A stretch of 64,000 nt of DNA from Erwinia pyrifoliae DSM 12163 (GCF_000026985.1 NC_017390.1:3765448-3829447), one strand, 5' to 3'. Counted from the stretch's first letter, positions 51,142 through 61,090 are shown. The notes: a model not told the origin generated them from the letters alone. Program-made: numbers and translations.

Positions 51142-51339
51142 GGGCGGGCATTATGCGGCACAAGGTGCCAGAAGTTGTGGGAGCCATGTTGTTGACCTTC
51201 ACACACAGCGCGGCAGCGCCCTGCTAAAAAGGACCATGCTTACAGGGTTCCCGGGCCTGATGCAGCTCGGTTATATCAACCGGAACCGGTCGATAAGAAA
51301 TAATGTGGCTCTCCACGGGAAAGCTCAATGCGGGCTGTT
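51142..51339. other. Short spacer after yhhT
   Basis: No gene seen. A minus-strand frame (51224-51562) covers it but is out of phase with the cupin remnant and matches nothing. Confidence 0.5.
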
Positions 51340-51584
51340 GTGCATCACAATAAGAGCCGCCGATCATCAAGTTCCATATGCAGCCGGGCGGAAAGGCACA
51401 GCAGAATATGCCCTTTATGGCATCATGGGTCGGCAAGATAACCGCTGCTGTCATCCACTCTTCTCGTCCGCGCATCACCCCACTGCAGGGTGCGCCAAAA
51501 AGCCATGCCGGTTTCGCCCGGATGTTCTGCCACCGCCATTTCAGGCCAGCCCGTGGTAGCAAAGGGGATATCGCTCGATCTCAT
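51340..51584 (-). pseudogene. DHCW-motif cupin protein, decayed
   Basis: The minus-strand frame from ATG 51584 encodes SDIPFATTGWPEMAV, HPGETGMAFWRTLQWGD and SGYLAD, then Pro and a TGA (51423-51425) where the family has the HW of its DHCW motif. The same frame goes on with CHKGHILLCLSARLHMELDD before another TGA (51345-51347), and the C-terminal part is unrecognisable. So this is a small cupin gene killed by point mutations. Function of the family unknown. Confidence 0.65.
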
Positions 51585-51877
51585 CGTCGGCTTTTCATTA
51601 GTTGTTAAGAATGCCATCTGAGTCTCATGGTGATACCAGCAACCGCTCGTCGACTTCAGCGCCAAAATGGCCGTTACCTGCTATATACTGAGGCCGCAGC
51701 AGGCGGTAACTATACTATTGTGTCGCGAAGATCTTCTCTGCAATGGCCTGAACAGGGCGTTTTTCTTAGCTGCGCTGCGGCGTGACGATAATTATTGGAT
51801 AATAAGCGCTGGTACAATGAACGTTTGCCGCTGCGGCGGTCTATTCGTGCGCACTTAAGCACCCACAGGGGATCTGC
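51585..51877. other. Spacer before the EAL gene
   Basis: About 290 bp. I see no gene; short frames on both strands match no family. The promoter of the EAL gene must lie here. Confidence 0.5.
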
Positions 51878-53431
51878 TTGCAACCATTTGTAAAGCCTAA
51901 GCATGAACGTATCTGGCTGGTGGCATCCGGCCTGCTGCCGCTGTTACTTTGCCTGTTTTTTTCCTTTATTGCTGCCCGTCAGGCGGTGGAGCGGCAGCAG
52001 GAAATCACCGCCGCCACGCTGTTAAGCCAGGCCGAACACATCAGCGATCTCGCCTGGGATATGACCGGGCATCTGCGCGCATTCAGCAACCAGCCTTGCG
52101 CGGATATCAGCTCTCAACTACAGAAACTGGGAACGCTCAATCCCTATTTTCGCTCGGTGGGTTTAACCCGGTATAACACGGTCTATTGTTCATCGGCCTT
52201 TGGTTCTGCCCAAGGGACGGTGGCCGGTATGATTCGCCATCCCCTCCCCCCGTCCAGTCTATCGTGGTGGACGCTCTCCCTTGCCGGCACCTATGGTGTT
52301 CAGGATCGCCCTGCGGTGATATTTATGCGCCAGACATCCAGCAAAGCAGGAAGCTACGCGGTGGTTGACGGCCAGTATCTGATTGATCTTATGCGGGCGA
52401 CGGGGCTGAAACTTGGCTATCACATCACTATGCAGTTTGGCGGTGGCTACCAAATTGCCAGCGCTGAGCCATCAAGCCATCAGCAAGAAAGCTGGAAAAC
52501 CCGCACTTTTAATAGTAGTTCCAGCAATTATCCGGTTTCTATCCGCATTTCCGCACCGTGTACTGAAACACTGCAAAACGGGTGCCAGATACTGCTCACC
52601 TTTATGCCAATGGCGGTGATCCTCTCGGTGCTGTTTGTCGCACTTACCAATAGCTGGCTGCGGCGCAGAAGCTCGTACCGGGATGAGATCCGCCGGGGGA
52701 TGGCGCTTGGAGAATTCTCGGTTCATTATCAGCCAGTCTGTAACCTGGAGAGCGGGCAGTTAGCCGGGGTCGAATGTCTGATGCGCTGGCAGCGCTCCGA
52801 CGGCAGCTGGGTGCGCCCGGATATCTTTGTTAGCGCTGCCGAAAACGAAGGGATGATCGTTTCACTGACCCGGCACCTACTGCAACTGATCGAGAAGGAT
52901 TGCGCCAGCTGGCAGGTTCCTGTCGGCTTCCATATTGGCGTTAACGTGGCGGCGGACCATCTCCAGCACGATGATTTTGTTAACGATATCCGCAAGTTCT
53001 CACAGGGCATTGCCCATCTGCAGCCCACATTTACCCTTGAATTGACGGAACGCAGTCTGATTAGCGAAGGTGAGCAGGTAGCGCATAAGCTGGCTGAGCT
53101 GCGCAGTGAGGGCATCCGCGTGGCAATTGATGATTTCGGTACCGGTCACTGTTCCCTGAGCTATCTGCAAACCTTCCCGTTGGACTATCTGAAGATTGAT
53201 AAAGGTTTTGTCAAAGCCATTGAGTCAGCGGACGGTGAAACACCGGTGCTGGATATCATTATTCAGTTAGCGCACAAGCTGGCGCTGCAGGTGGTGGCAG
53301 AAGGTGTGGAAACCCCGCTGCAGCTGGAGTATTTGAGAAATCACGGCGTGGTGTTTATGCAGGGTTATTACTATGCGCGCCCCATGTCGAGCGCTGCACT
53401 GATGCAGTGGATAGAACAGCAGAATGCTTAG
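51878..53431 (+). CDS. Membrane c-di-GMP phosphodiesterase with CSS and EAL domains
   Basis: 517 residues. Helix 1 (residues 12-33), a periplasmic CSS-motif domain with Cys 74 and Cys 104 (PCADISS, VYCSSAFG), helix 2 (about 236-258), then an EAL domain. Catalytic residues are all kept: ECLMRW (Glu), GVNVAA (Asn), ELTE, DDFGTG, LKID, VAEGVET, QGYYYARP. It should cleave c-di-GMP, with activity probably set by redox state of the periplasmic Cys pair as in E. coli PdeC-type enzymes. It starts with TTG, supported by AGGGGA five bases upstream. Confidence 0.9.
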   Translation: MQPFVKPKHERIWLVASGLLPLLLCLFFSFIAARQAVERQQEITAATLLSQAEHISDLAWDMTGHLRAFSNQPCADISSQLQKLGTLNPYFRSVGLTRYNTVYCSSAFGSAQGTVAGMIRHPLPPSSLSWWTLSLAGTYGVQDRPAVIFMRQTSSKAGSYAVVDGQYLIDLMRATGLKLGYHITMQFGGGYQIASAEPSSHQQESWKTRTFNSSSSNYPVSIRISAPCTETLQNGCQILLTFMPMAVILSVLFVALTNSWLRRRSSYRDEIRRGMALGEFSVHYQPVCNLESGQLAGVECLMRWQRSDGSWVRPDIFVSAAENEGMIVSLTRHLLQLIEKDCASWQVPVGFHIGVNVAADHLQHDDFVNDIRKFSQGIAHLQPTFTLELTERSLISEGEQVAHKLAELRSEGIRVAIDDFGTGHCSLSYLQTFPLDYLKIDKGFVKAIESADGETPVLDIIIQLAHKLALQVVAEGVETPLQLEYLRNHGVVFMQGYYYARPMSSAALMQWIEQQNA

Positions 53432-53677
53432 CCACCAGCCCGGCTTATTGAAGCCGTAATGGGATGTTTCTTAGTGAAATTATGTCAGTGCACAAAGAAA
53501 CGATATACTGATACCTGGCAGAGTGTGCTGCCGTGCTGTATTGGCGCGCGGCCAATGCCTGACGATGGCGCATTTTGCCGTTGGTTTTACTCGCGTGCAC
53601 AGTCAGGTTAAAACACGGTGCCTGACCGATACGACGGGTTTTTAAACGGTAACACAGATAATGACAGGGTATTCTAT

Positions 53678-55183
53678 ATGAAATTACGTAGGAAGCGTGT
53701 TAAGCCTATCGGATTAAAGGACGTCACCATTATTGACGATGCCAGATTACGTAAGGCGATTACAGCTGCCTCATTGGGCAATGCCATGGAGTGGTTCGAC
53801 TTTGGCGTTTATGGTTTTGTTGCCTACGCACTGGGGCAAGTTTTCTTCCCCGGCGCCGATCCAGGGACGCAGATGATTGCCGCCCTGGCAACCTTCTCCG
53901 TGCCCTTCCTGATCCGCCCGTTAGGCGGCCTGTTCTTTGGGTCGCTGGGGGATAAATACGGCCGCCAGAAAATACTGTCGATAACCATTATTATCATGTC
54001 GGTCAGTACGTTCTGTATTGGTTTAATCCCGTCTTATGCCTCGATTGGTATCTGGGCACCGATCCTGCTATTGCTGTGTAAAATGGCGCAGGGCTTCTCG
54101 GTGGGTGGTGAATATACCGGGGCTTCCATCTTCGTTGCTGAATACTCACCGGATCGCAAACGTGGCTTTATGGGCAGCTGGCTGGACTTCGGTTCCATCG
54201 CCGGATTTGTGCTGGGTGCCGGACTGGTGGTGCTGATTTCAGCGGTTATCGGTGAAGCGAGTTTCCTTGAATGGGGCTGGCGTATTCCGTTCTTCGTGGC
54301 GCTACCGCTGGGTATCATCGGGCTTTATCTGCGCCACGCGCTTGAAGAGACTCCGGCGTTCCAGCAGCATGTCGACAAGCTGGAAAAGGGCGATCGGGAA
54401 GGATTGGCCGATGGGCCGCAAGTCTCATTTAAAGAGATTGCCACTAAGCACTGGAAAAGCCTGCTGGCCTGCATCGGTCTGGTGATTGCCACCAACGTGA
54501 CCTATTACATGCTGCTGACCTACATGCCGAGCTACCTGTCGCATAACCTCCATTATTCGGAAGATCATGGCGTGATGATCATTATCGCCATTATGTTGGG
54601 GATGCTGTTTGTGCAGCCGGTGATGGGCCTGATGAGCGACAAATTCGGTCGTCGCCCGTTTGTTATTATCGGCAGTATCGCGCTGCTGACGCTGTCAGTA
54701 CCGTGCTTTATGCTGATCAACAGCGGCGTGATGGGTCTGATTTTTGCCGGGCTGCTGACGCTGGCGGTGATCCTTAACAGCTTCACCGGGGTCATGGCAT
54801 CAAGCCTGCCGGCGATGTTCCCCACTCATATCCGCTACAGTGCGCTGGCCAGTGCCTTTAACATCTCGGTGCTGGTTGCCGGCCTGACGCCGACCGCTGC
54901 CGCCTGGCTGGTAGAAACGACCAGCAATTTGTATATGCCAGCTTATTATCTGATGGTCGTCGCGGTGATTGGTCTGGTAACCGGGATTATGATGAAGGAA
55001 ACGGCCAATCTGCCGCTGCGTGGCGCTGCGCCTGCGGCTTCGGATATGGCTGAAGCGAAAGAGATCCTGCAGGAACATCACGATAATATCGAACATAAGA
55101 TCGCAGATATTAACGAGCAGATCGCTGAGCTTGAAGCAAAACGCTCGCATCTTATTTATCAACATCCGCGTATCAACGAGTAA
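53678..55183 (+). CDS. proP: Osmoprotectant/proton symporter ProP
   Basis: 501 residues from ATG 53678 (AGGG upstream; E. coli 500). MFS metabolite:H+ symporter: AMEWFDFGVYGFVAYALG, LGDKYGRQK, MAQGFSVGGEYTGASI. The C-terminal extension (EAKEILQEHHDNIEHKIADI onward) is the antiparallel coiled coil that tunes the osmotic set point in E. coli. It imports proline and glycine betaine. The extra 20 codons upstream in the frame have no homology. Confidence 0.96.
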   Translation: MKLRRKRVKPIGLKDVTIIDDARLRKAITAASLGNAMEWFDFGVYGFVAYALGQVFFPGADPGTQMIAALATFSVPFLIRPLGGLFFGSLGDKYGRQKILSITIIIMSVSTFCIGLIPSYASIGIWAPILLLLCKMAQGFSVGGEYTGASIFVAEYSPDRKRGFMGSWLDFGSIAGFVLGAGLVVLISAVIGEASFLEWGWRIPFFVALPLGIIGLYLRHALEETPAFQQHVDKLEKGDREGLADGPQVSFKEIATKHWKSLLACIGLVIATNVTYYMLLTYMPSYLSHNLHYSEDHGVMIIIAIMLGMLFVQPVMGLMSDKFGRRPFVIIGSIALLTLSVPCFMLINSGVMGLIFAGLLTLAVILNSFTGVMASSLPAMFPTHIRYSALASAFNISVLVAGLTPTAAAWLVETTSNLYMPAYYLMVVAVIGLVTGIMMKETANLPLRGAAPAASDMAEAKEILQEHHDNIEHKIADINEQIAELEAKRSHLIYQHPRINE

Positions 55184-55446
55184 CATTTCACCGAGGGGTA
55201 CGGCGCGCTGTGCCCCCGTTCACAATGGGTACTGGTTCATGCAGCAGGCTATTTCGTGAACATGACCCTTGCTGCCTGTCCGCCGGAAACGACGACGAGT
55301 GATAGCAATTCAGTCTAACCGGATTGATTGGCTCACTTTTTCCACGGTTAATTGAGCAGTTATGGCTCTGCCTTCGCGAAAAAACCTTTTTATTTGCCTG
55401 AGCGACTACAATCTCCGCTGAAATCAAACCAGACATGAGGTATCAA

Positions 55447-56463
55447 ATGAAAATCAAAAGCTATGCGGCAATGAAAGCCGGACAGGCGCTGGAATGGTAC
55501 GAATTCGAAGCAGCGCCGCTGGCCGCAGAAGAAGTGGAAGTCGAAGTGGAATACTGCGGCGTCTGTTACTCCGATCTGTCGATGATCGATAATTCATGGG
55601 GTATTTCTCAGTATCCAACCATTGCCGGCCATGAAGTGATTGGGCGCGTTTCCGCTCTCGGTGCTGCGGCTAAAGATAAGGGTCTGTCGCTGGGCCAGCG
55701 CGTGGGTATTGGCTGGACGGCCAAAAGCTGCCAGCACTGTGATGCCTGTATTAACGGTGAGCAGGTTAACTGCGAACAGGGCAGTACGCCGACCGTACTG
55801 AACAACGGCGGCTTTGCCAACAAAACGCGTGCCGACTGGCAATGGGTCATTCCCCTGCCGGAAAGCCTTGACGCCGCCACTGCCGGCCCGCTGCTGTGCG
55901 GCGGCATTACGGTATTTAAACCGTTGCTGATGAGCAATATCACCGCCACCAGCCGCGTTGGCGTGATTGGCATTGGCGGCCTTGGCCATATTGCCATCAA
56001 GATCCTGCGTGCAATGGGTGCTGAAGTGGTCGCGTTCAGTTCCAACCCGGATAAAAAACAGTCAATCCTCAATATGGGTGCCGACGAGGTGGTCAACAGC
56101 CGCGACCCGGAAGCCCTTAAGGCGCTGGCCGGCCGCTTCGATCTGATCCTTAGCACCGTATCGGTCGATCTCAACTGGAAGCCGTATTTCGACGCGCTGG
56201 CACCAAAGGGCAAATTCCACACGGTGGGTGCGGTGATGAAGCCATTCCAGGTCGGCGCGTTTGATTTGATAGCGGGTGATAAAGCGGTGACGGGTTCCTC
56301 AACAGGTTCCCCTGGCCAACTGCGATCCCTGCTGAAGCTGGCATCGCGCCGTGATATCGCGCCGCAGGTTGAATTCTTCCCGATGTCGAAAATTAACGAG
56401 GCGCTGGACCATGTGCGCGCGGGTAAAGCCAACTTTCGCGTCGTGCTGAAAGCGGATTTCTGA
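55447..56463 (+). CDS. ahr: Zn-dependent aldehyde reductase, Ahr/YjgB-like
   Basis: 338 residues from ATG 55447 (GAGG six bases upstream); E. coli Ahr has 339. Medium-chain alcohol dehydrogenase: catalytic-Zn ligands CGVCYSD and GHEVIGR, structural-Zn cysteines CQHCDACI to NCEQG, NADP-binding [14 protein letters not shown]. It reduces broad aldehydes with NADPH. E. coli ahr lies elsewhere on the chromosome, so the location next to proP is lineage-specific. Confidence 0.9.
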   Translation: MKIKSYAAMKAGQALEWYEFEAAPLAAEEVEVEVEYCGVCYSDLSMIDNSWGISQYPTIAGHEVIGRVSALGAAAKDKGLSLGQRVGIGWTAKSCQHCDACINGEQVNCEQGSTPTVLNNGGFANKTRADWQWVIPLPESLDAATAGPLLCGGITVFKPLLMSNITATSRVGVIGIGGLGHIAIKILRAMGAEVVAFSSNPDKKQSILNMGADEVVNSRDPEALKALAGRFDLILSTVSVDLNWKPYFDALAPKGKFHTVGAVMKPFQVGAFDLIAGDKAVTGSSTGSPGQLRSLLKLASRRDIAPQVEFFPMSKINEALDHVRAGKANFRVVLKADF

Positions 56464-56632
56464 CCTTGCCTGGATGGCACAGGGCAAACAGTTAACTCAG
56501 GCTACCTGTGAAGCTGAATTAACGCCCGATGCCGGGCGACCTGCCAAGCCCAGGTCGTCCTGGCATATTTCGCCCGCCCGGCGCTGCCACCGCGATCCTC
56601 CTGCCGCGCCGTTTGAGAAGGACAAAGTGGCT

Positions 56633-57235
56633 TTATCCGGCGTGATTTAACTCATGCTGTTCTCTGCTGCATTGTGGCGACTCGCCATTTTGAATTTTGA
56701 GATAAAGAAAATTCAAAGAATGAGCCTTGTACTTATTTTTCATATTGTTGAGATGGGAATAAATCGTTTTATTACTGAGCATGAGCCGTGAAGCCATATT
56801 CGCAACGGATAAATTCTTAAACACCAACGCCCTGATTTTCTTTTCCATATTCGTCAATGAAATACCCTGTGACTTATCCTTATGGTGGATCAGCCCTGTT
56901 AGCCAGGTAGTACATTGACCTAAGGTGATTTTTCTTAGGGTTAACGTCCGTAACTGATGCACAAAATCAGCCATGCCCAGCCTGGCATCGATTAAAAAAT
57001 TATTTTCATACGATTCGGATGAGACATTTGATAAATCTCCAATCAGGACAAAATAGTGGCCGCCAAATAAGTCTGAGAAAGTCATGACTCGCTTCAGGGC
57101 ATCTTCGGGAGATGACAGATAGCGCATGTCGATAACGACCAGTTTTTCGCACCATTCCTTCATCTTACTTTCGTTTAAAATAGTTTTTTTCACTGCAAGT
57201 TCAAAATAAACACAGTCGCTAATAACGTGCATCAA
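56633..57235 (-). CDS. LuxR-type (HTH) transcriptional regulator
   Basis: 200 residues. The N-terminal domain has no family I recognise (VISDCVYFELAVKKTI, VMTFSDLFGGHYFVLIGD, suggestive of a receiver-like fold without clear phospho-acceptor motifs). The C-terminal LuxR helix-turn-helix is LTNMEKKIRALVFKNLSV, ANMASRLMLSNKTIYSHL, NNMKNKYKAHS. This resembles enterobacterial orphan regulators such as the RcsA/BglJ type. It stands alone before an AT-rich patch, hinting at acquisition and H-NS silencing. Confidence 0.75.
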   Translation of the reverse strand: MMHVISDCVYFELAVKKTILNESKMKEWCEKLVVIDMRYLSSPEDALKRVMTFSDLFGGHYFVLIGDLSNVSSESYENNFLIDARLGMADFVHQLRTLTLRKITLGQCTTWLTGLIHHKDKSQGISLTNMEKKIRALVFKNLSVANMASRLMLSNKTIYSHLNNMKNKYKAHSLNFLYLKIQNGESPQCSREQHELNHAG

Positions 57236-57904
57236 AAAGCCCTTTTGCCATTTTTTAAAACGTCAATTAATCGGCGATTTCATTATGAAATGGAATAATT
57301 CAGAGCATTCTAAATTGCGGTAAAAAAGCAAACAACCACTTGGGAAAAAGATAATAAATTTTAATAAAAAAATAATAAGAAAGAATTAAACGCCTGTTTT
57401 ATAAGTGAACCTTTAATAAAGTTAAAATCTTAAAATTATTAAAAAATAAGCTTAAGGCATTTAATGGAATTAGAATGTTAATTAGCGTAATTTTGGTCTT
57501 TTCCCGTGCTGGCTCCCCTGCTGTATAAAACACATTATCCGCTAAAAGGCTGCCGCAGAATGGTACAAACGTCATCATCGTTATGGATGAAAGGATTAGG
57601 ATATCGCGGCATCCCGCAGAAATAATGCCATCATTTGCGTCCGTGTCGGATTATCCATACAGGTCACGTCACCCGATCCATTTTAAATTAACGTGCTGTT
57701 CTGCTAATGGGCTATATGATATCAGCCTGTTCATTGGGCATGTCAATATCAGCTATCGCTATCGGGGCAGCCGTTTCAATCAGTTAATGAGGATAACGTT
57801 TGAGTATCGCTTTCGCTCCGTCATCGGCCAAGGTTGCCCCTTAGCGCGGCGTGGATTTGCTGCCCGCTGGGCTGGCGTTATCCAGCCGCAGCGCGGTGGC
57901 GGCC
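57236..57904. other. AT-rich non-coding stretch
   Basis: About 670 bp; 57240-57500 is very AT-rich with runs of A and T, unlike the neighbourhood. It probably contains the promoter and silencing region of the LuxR-type gene. The 109-codon plus-strand frame at 57583-57912 resembles nothing and is likely chance. Confidence 0.6.
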
Positions 57905-58024
57905 ATGGCTAACGATGCGCCTTTTGGACTTTCAACCGGTATCTGGACGCAGAATGCAGCGACGGCAGATAAAATAGTGACCAGCGTGGAAGCAGCCTGC
58001 GCGACTGGTCCAGGCTGCGATTAA
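57905..58024 (+). pseudogene. Aldehyde dehydrogenase remnant
   Basis: A 39-codon frame reads ANDAPFGLSTGIWTQNAATA, then DKIVTSVEAA, which fits the conserved C-terminal region of ALDH enzymes (ANDTxYGLxxxVWTxD). Codons immediately upstream in frame may extend it but are not recognisable. Its stop overlaps the stop of the convergent FAD oxidoreductase. A lost aldehyde dehydrogenase would suit the neighbouring amine-oxidase-like cluster. Confidence 0.6.
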
Positions 58025-59313
58025 AACCGCGTAAAACAATAGGGTTTTGGATCGATTATCGGCGTGTACGCGGAAACGATATCTGCCGCCAGCTGTCCGG
58101 CAGCCGGGGAAGTACCGAAACCATGTCCTGAAAAACCGGTCGCCAACGTCAGTCCCGGTATACGCGCTACCGGACCGATCACCGGGTTGGAGTCTGGGGT
58201 CACGTCAATCACTCCGGCCCAGGCATCGGCAATTTCGGCTTTCTCAAACGCCGGCCAGGCGCTGATCAGATTCGCCATCGCCTCGGCGTTCAAGGCTAAA
58301 TTCGCTGGCGGGTTCATCATGCGTAAGCGTTCAAACGGTGAGCGTTGATTGGCGTGCCAGCGGCGCGGCATCGCCAAATCGCGAAGGAAATTTCTGCCAA
58401 GCGAAATGCGTAAAAAACTACGCTGGGCGCGCAGCTGCGCCAGATAACGCATCCCTATCAGCAGATGGTCCAATGTCAAAGAAGCGTCCAACGCGCCGCG
58501 CTGGGTAATAATAAAACCGCCGTCACAATGCTTGCGGAATGAGAAGTCCGGGGCGCCTACCGCTATCTCCGTCGGCCCCTCCATCGGCGTGGTACGCAGC
58601 ACGGAACAGATCAGCGGCAGCGTGGGCAGTGAAATGCCGAGATTGCCGAGGAAACGTCGTGACCACAGCCCCCCGGCCAGCAGCACCTGCTCGCAGCGGA
58701 TTTCACCTTTCTCCGTCACTACGCCACTCACCTTGCCGCCGGAGGTCACCAGCGAACGCACCGCGCAATTTTCTACTATCGTCACGCCCTTGGCGATTGC
58801 CGCTTTGGCAATCGCGCTGGAGGCCAGCGTTGGCTCCGCACGACCATCCGAGGGCGTAAAGATGCCGCCAGCCCAGGCGCCGCGCCCTCCGGGCACCCGT
58901 TGCGCAATTTGTCTTGCGCTCAGCAGGTGCGAATCCAGATTAAGATGTGCCACAGATTGCAGCCAGCCTTCATGCATCGCCATCTGCGCCTGGGTGCGGG
59001 CAATAAACATGATGCCCGCCTGACGATAACCGACATCGTAACCGGTGCGCTGCCGCATAGCTGCCCACAGGCGATCGGATGCCTGCGCCAGTGGAATATC
59101 TTCGGCTACACGACTGGTTTTGCGCACCCATCCGAGATTGCGCGAAGACTGCTCCCCCGCCAGCTGCCCTTTCTCCAACAGCACTACGGGGATATGACGT
59201 TCAGCCAGCGTCAATGCGGCCGTAAGCCCGACGATCCCGCCGCCAATCACCACAACCGTGGTGGCAGAGGAAAAGGTTGATGCCGTCTGAACCGGAGTGA
59301 TTGCAGGAGCCAT
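58021..59313 (-). CDS. FAD-dependent amino-acid/amine oxidoreductase (DadA/PuuB family)
   Basis: 430 residues. FAD motif VVVIGGGIVGLTAALTLAER followed by LLEKGQLAGEQSSRNLGW, and the C-terminal flavin-binding VTPDSNPVIGPVARIPGL and ATGFSGHGFGTSPAAGQL. The DAO family oxidises D-amino acids, glycine derivatives or gamma-glutamyl-putrescine; substrate not decidable here. It is followed upstream by a RidA-like gene and an ornithine-cyclodeaminase-like gene on the same strand, a catabolic cluster producing imines. Confidence 0.87.
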   Translation of the reverse strand: MAPAITPVQTASTFSSATTVVVIGGGIVGLTAALTLAERHIPVVLLEKGQLAGEQSSRNLGWVRKTSRVAEDIPLAQASDRLWAAMRQRTGYDVGYRQAGIMFIARTQAQMAMHEGWLQSVAHLNLDSHLLSARQIAQRVPGGRGAWAGGIFTPSDGRAEPTLASSAIAKAAIAKGVTIVENCAVRSLVTSGGKVSGVVTEKGEIRCEQVLLAGGLWSRRFLGNLGISLPTLPLICSVLRTTPMEGPTEIAVGAPDFSFRKHCDGGFIITQRGALDASLTLDHLLIGMRYLAQLRAQRSFLRISLGRNFLRDLAMPRRWHANQRSPFERLRMMNPPANLALNAEAMANLISAWPAFEKAEIADAWAGVIDVTPDSNPVIGPVARIPGLTLATGFSGHGFGTSPAAGQLAADIVSAYTPIIDPKPYCFTRF

Positions 59314-59333
59314 AGTGACCTTCTTAATCCGTG

Positions 59334-59759
59334 TTAAAGAGCGAGCGCGATTGTTTGCACGTCCGCCGTTGCCGCCCCGCGCCAGGCCGTCACCTCCAGC
59401 TCGACCTTATAGACGGTAGAGCCGAGCGGCGGGCAGGTAACAGTGGTTGCCGGGTCGACGCCGCGAAACTTCTCGCCAATAATCGCCATCACCGTGGGTA
59501 CGTCGCGCGGGTCCTGAATAAACACCCGTGACATCACCACATCAGCAAGCGAAGCATCAACGGCAGCCAGCGCCTGCCCGATATTGGCAAACACCTGATG
59601 GGTCTGCTCGCTGACCTCCTCCGGAATGATTTTGGTCTGGGGATGGCGTCCGGCAGTATTGGAGACAAAAATCCAGTTATCCACTGCGACAAGACGCGAA
59701 TAGCTCGCCTGCTCTTCCAGAACCGATCCTGTTTTTACTTTAGTTATGCGGGTCATCAT
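59334..59759 (-). CDS. RidA/YjgF-family protein lacking the deaminase Arg
   Basis: 141 residues (139 or so if the second ATG is used). VSNTAGRHPQTKIIPEEV, QTHQVFANIGQALA, and the end STVYKVELEVTAWRG are typical. At the position of the catalytic Arg of true RidA (the PARS/PARA motif) it has DPATTVTCPP, so it probably is not an enamine/imine deaminase of the RidA class but one of the other Rid subfamilies often linked to amine catabolism. It is 20 bp from the FAD gene and 14 bp from the next. Confidence 0.85.
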   Translation of the reverse strand: MMTRITKVKTGSVLEEQASYSRLVAVDNWIFVSNTAGRHPQTKIIPEEVSEQTHQVFANIGQALAAVDASLADVVMSRVFIQDPRDVPTVMAIIGEKFRGVDPATTVTCPPLGSTVYKVELEVTAWRGAATADVQTIALAL

Positions 59760-59773
59760 GTTTTCCTGATGGG

Positions 59774-60913
59774 TTAACTTAATACCGGGGATTCCCAGAG
59801 GTTCAGCTTCACGCCGATGCCTTTTTCCAGCGCGTTGCGATACACCACGGTGCCCCAGGCGACGTCCTCAACCGGCATACCGCCGACCGACATGATGATA
59901 ATCTCTTCGTCATTCAGACGACCGGGCGCATCACCGGCGATAATCTTGCCGATGTCTTCCAGCTGCTCATGGGTCATTTTCCCTTCCGCCACCATGTCCA
60001 TAAAGCGCACGCCGATCACCGGGATAGTGTGGTGAGCAGGCTTTGGCACTTCTTCGAACCAGGCATGATAAAGCCCCGTATTGTCCAGCACCTTGCGCAC
60101 ATCAGCCTGTTCCATCCCCTCATCAATGTTGCACGACGCCGGCATGGCGAGGAACGCGCCGGGTTTCACCCATTCACGTTTCACCAGCGGATAAGTTGCC
60201 GGATCGCCTATTTCACCCGAATTGCAGTAGGTAACGATATCGGCGCCGCGCACTACCTCTTCGATACTGTCGACAATCTCGATGGAGGCGATCTGTGGAT
60301 AAGTGACCGTTACCCAGGAGATAAAGGAATCCAGACTCTGTTTGCCGCGCCCTTTGACTTTAATCGTGTCGATCTCAGGACAAACGGCGATAAAAGCGGC
60401 AATCACGGTTTTACCCATAACGCCCGGCCCCAGCAGACCAACCACCTTCGAGTTTTTACGGGCCAGATGACGCGCGCCCACGCCGGGTATCGCGCCGGTA
60501 CGGTACGCCGACAGCAGGTTGGCCGACATATGCGCCAGCGGTGCGCCGGTTTCCACATCATTCAGGGTGAACATCAGGATCGAGCGCGGTAGCCCCTTTT
60601 CGCGGTTAGCAATATTAGAGCCGTACCACTTCACCCCGGCGGTGCAGAAGCTGCCGCCGAGATAGGCCGGCATCGCCATTAAGCGGCGGTCGGCGGTGGG
60701 TTTTGGCATGGTCGGGAACGGGGAGTTTTCCGGGAATGTCACCATCGCGCCGTGCGAGTCATTATTTGAGCCAGCCATCCGGTAGTCCCCCTGCCAGAGC
60801 AGGCCAAACATCTCTTCCATGGTATCCACACAGGCTGGCATATCCGTTACCCCGGCGCGGATCATGTCCTGTTCTGAAAGATAGATAAAATCAATTTTAG
60901 TTGAGTCAGACAT
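59774..60913 (-). CDS. Ornithine cyclodeaminase/mu-crystallin family protein
   Basis: 379 residues from ATG 60913 (MSDSTKIDFIYLSEQDM; GGGG eight bases upstream). NAD-binding GLLGPGVMGKTVIAAFIA, LSAYRTGAIPGVGARHLA and CNSGEIGDP are typical of the OCD family. Close relatives are annotated as tyramine oxidase subunit B in some databases, from memory and unverified. It probably acts on an amino acid or imino acid with NAD(H). It is the first gene of the three-gene cluster. Confidence 0.83.
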   Translation of the reverse strand: MSDSTKIDFIYLSEQDMIRAGVTDMPACVDTMEEMFGLLWQGDYRMAGSNNDSHGAMVTFPENSPFPTMPKPTADRRLMAMPAYLGGSFCTAGVKWYGSNIANREKGLPRSILMFTLNDVETGAPLAHMSANLLSAYRTGAIPGVGARHLARKNSKVVGLLGPGVMGKTVIAAFIAVCPEIDTIKVKGRGKQSLDSFISWVTVTYPQIASIEIVDSIEEVVRGADIVTYCNSGEIGDPATYPLVKREWVKPGAFLAMPASCNIDEGMEQADVRKVLDNTGLYHAWFEEVPKPAHHTIPVIGVRFMDMVAEGKMTHEQLEDIGKIIAGDAPGRLNDEEIIIMSVGGMPVEDVAWGTVVYRNALEKGIGVKLNLWESPVLS

Positions 60914-61090
60914 GCCGATTACCCCGTTAAGTGAGTGAGTTACTCTTATTAAACGCTGCGGTACGGATTGAAAATAACGGCCGGGAAGGCAGGCTGTATT
61001 GAAGATTTGCGACATGCGGCGATATCAGCGCGCTAAAAATGGCACCCGGATTGCATCACCAGTGAGTCATCCCACTTGCAGGACTTGCCT

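Noticed and set aside
57583-57912. 109-residue plus-strand frame
   Set aside because: No family resemblance, no Shine-Dalgarno sequence, and it overlaps the aldehyde-dehydrogenase remnant in another frame.
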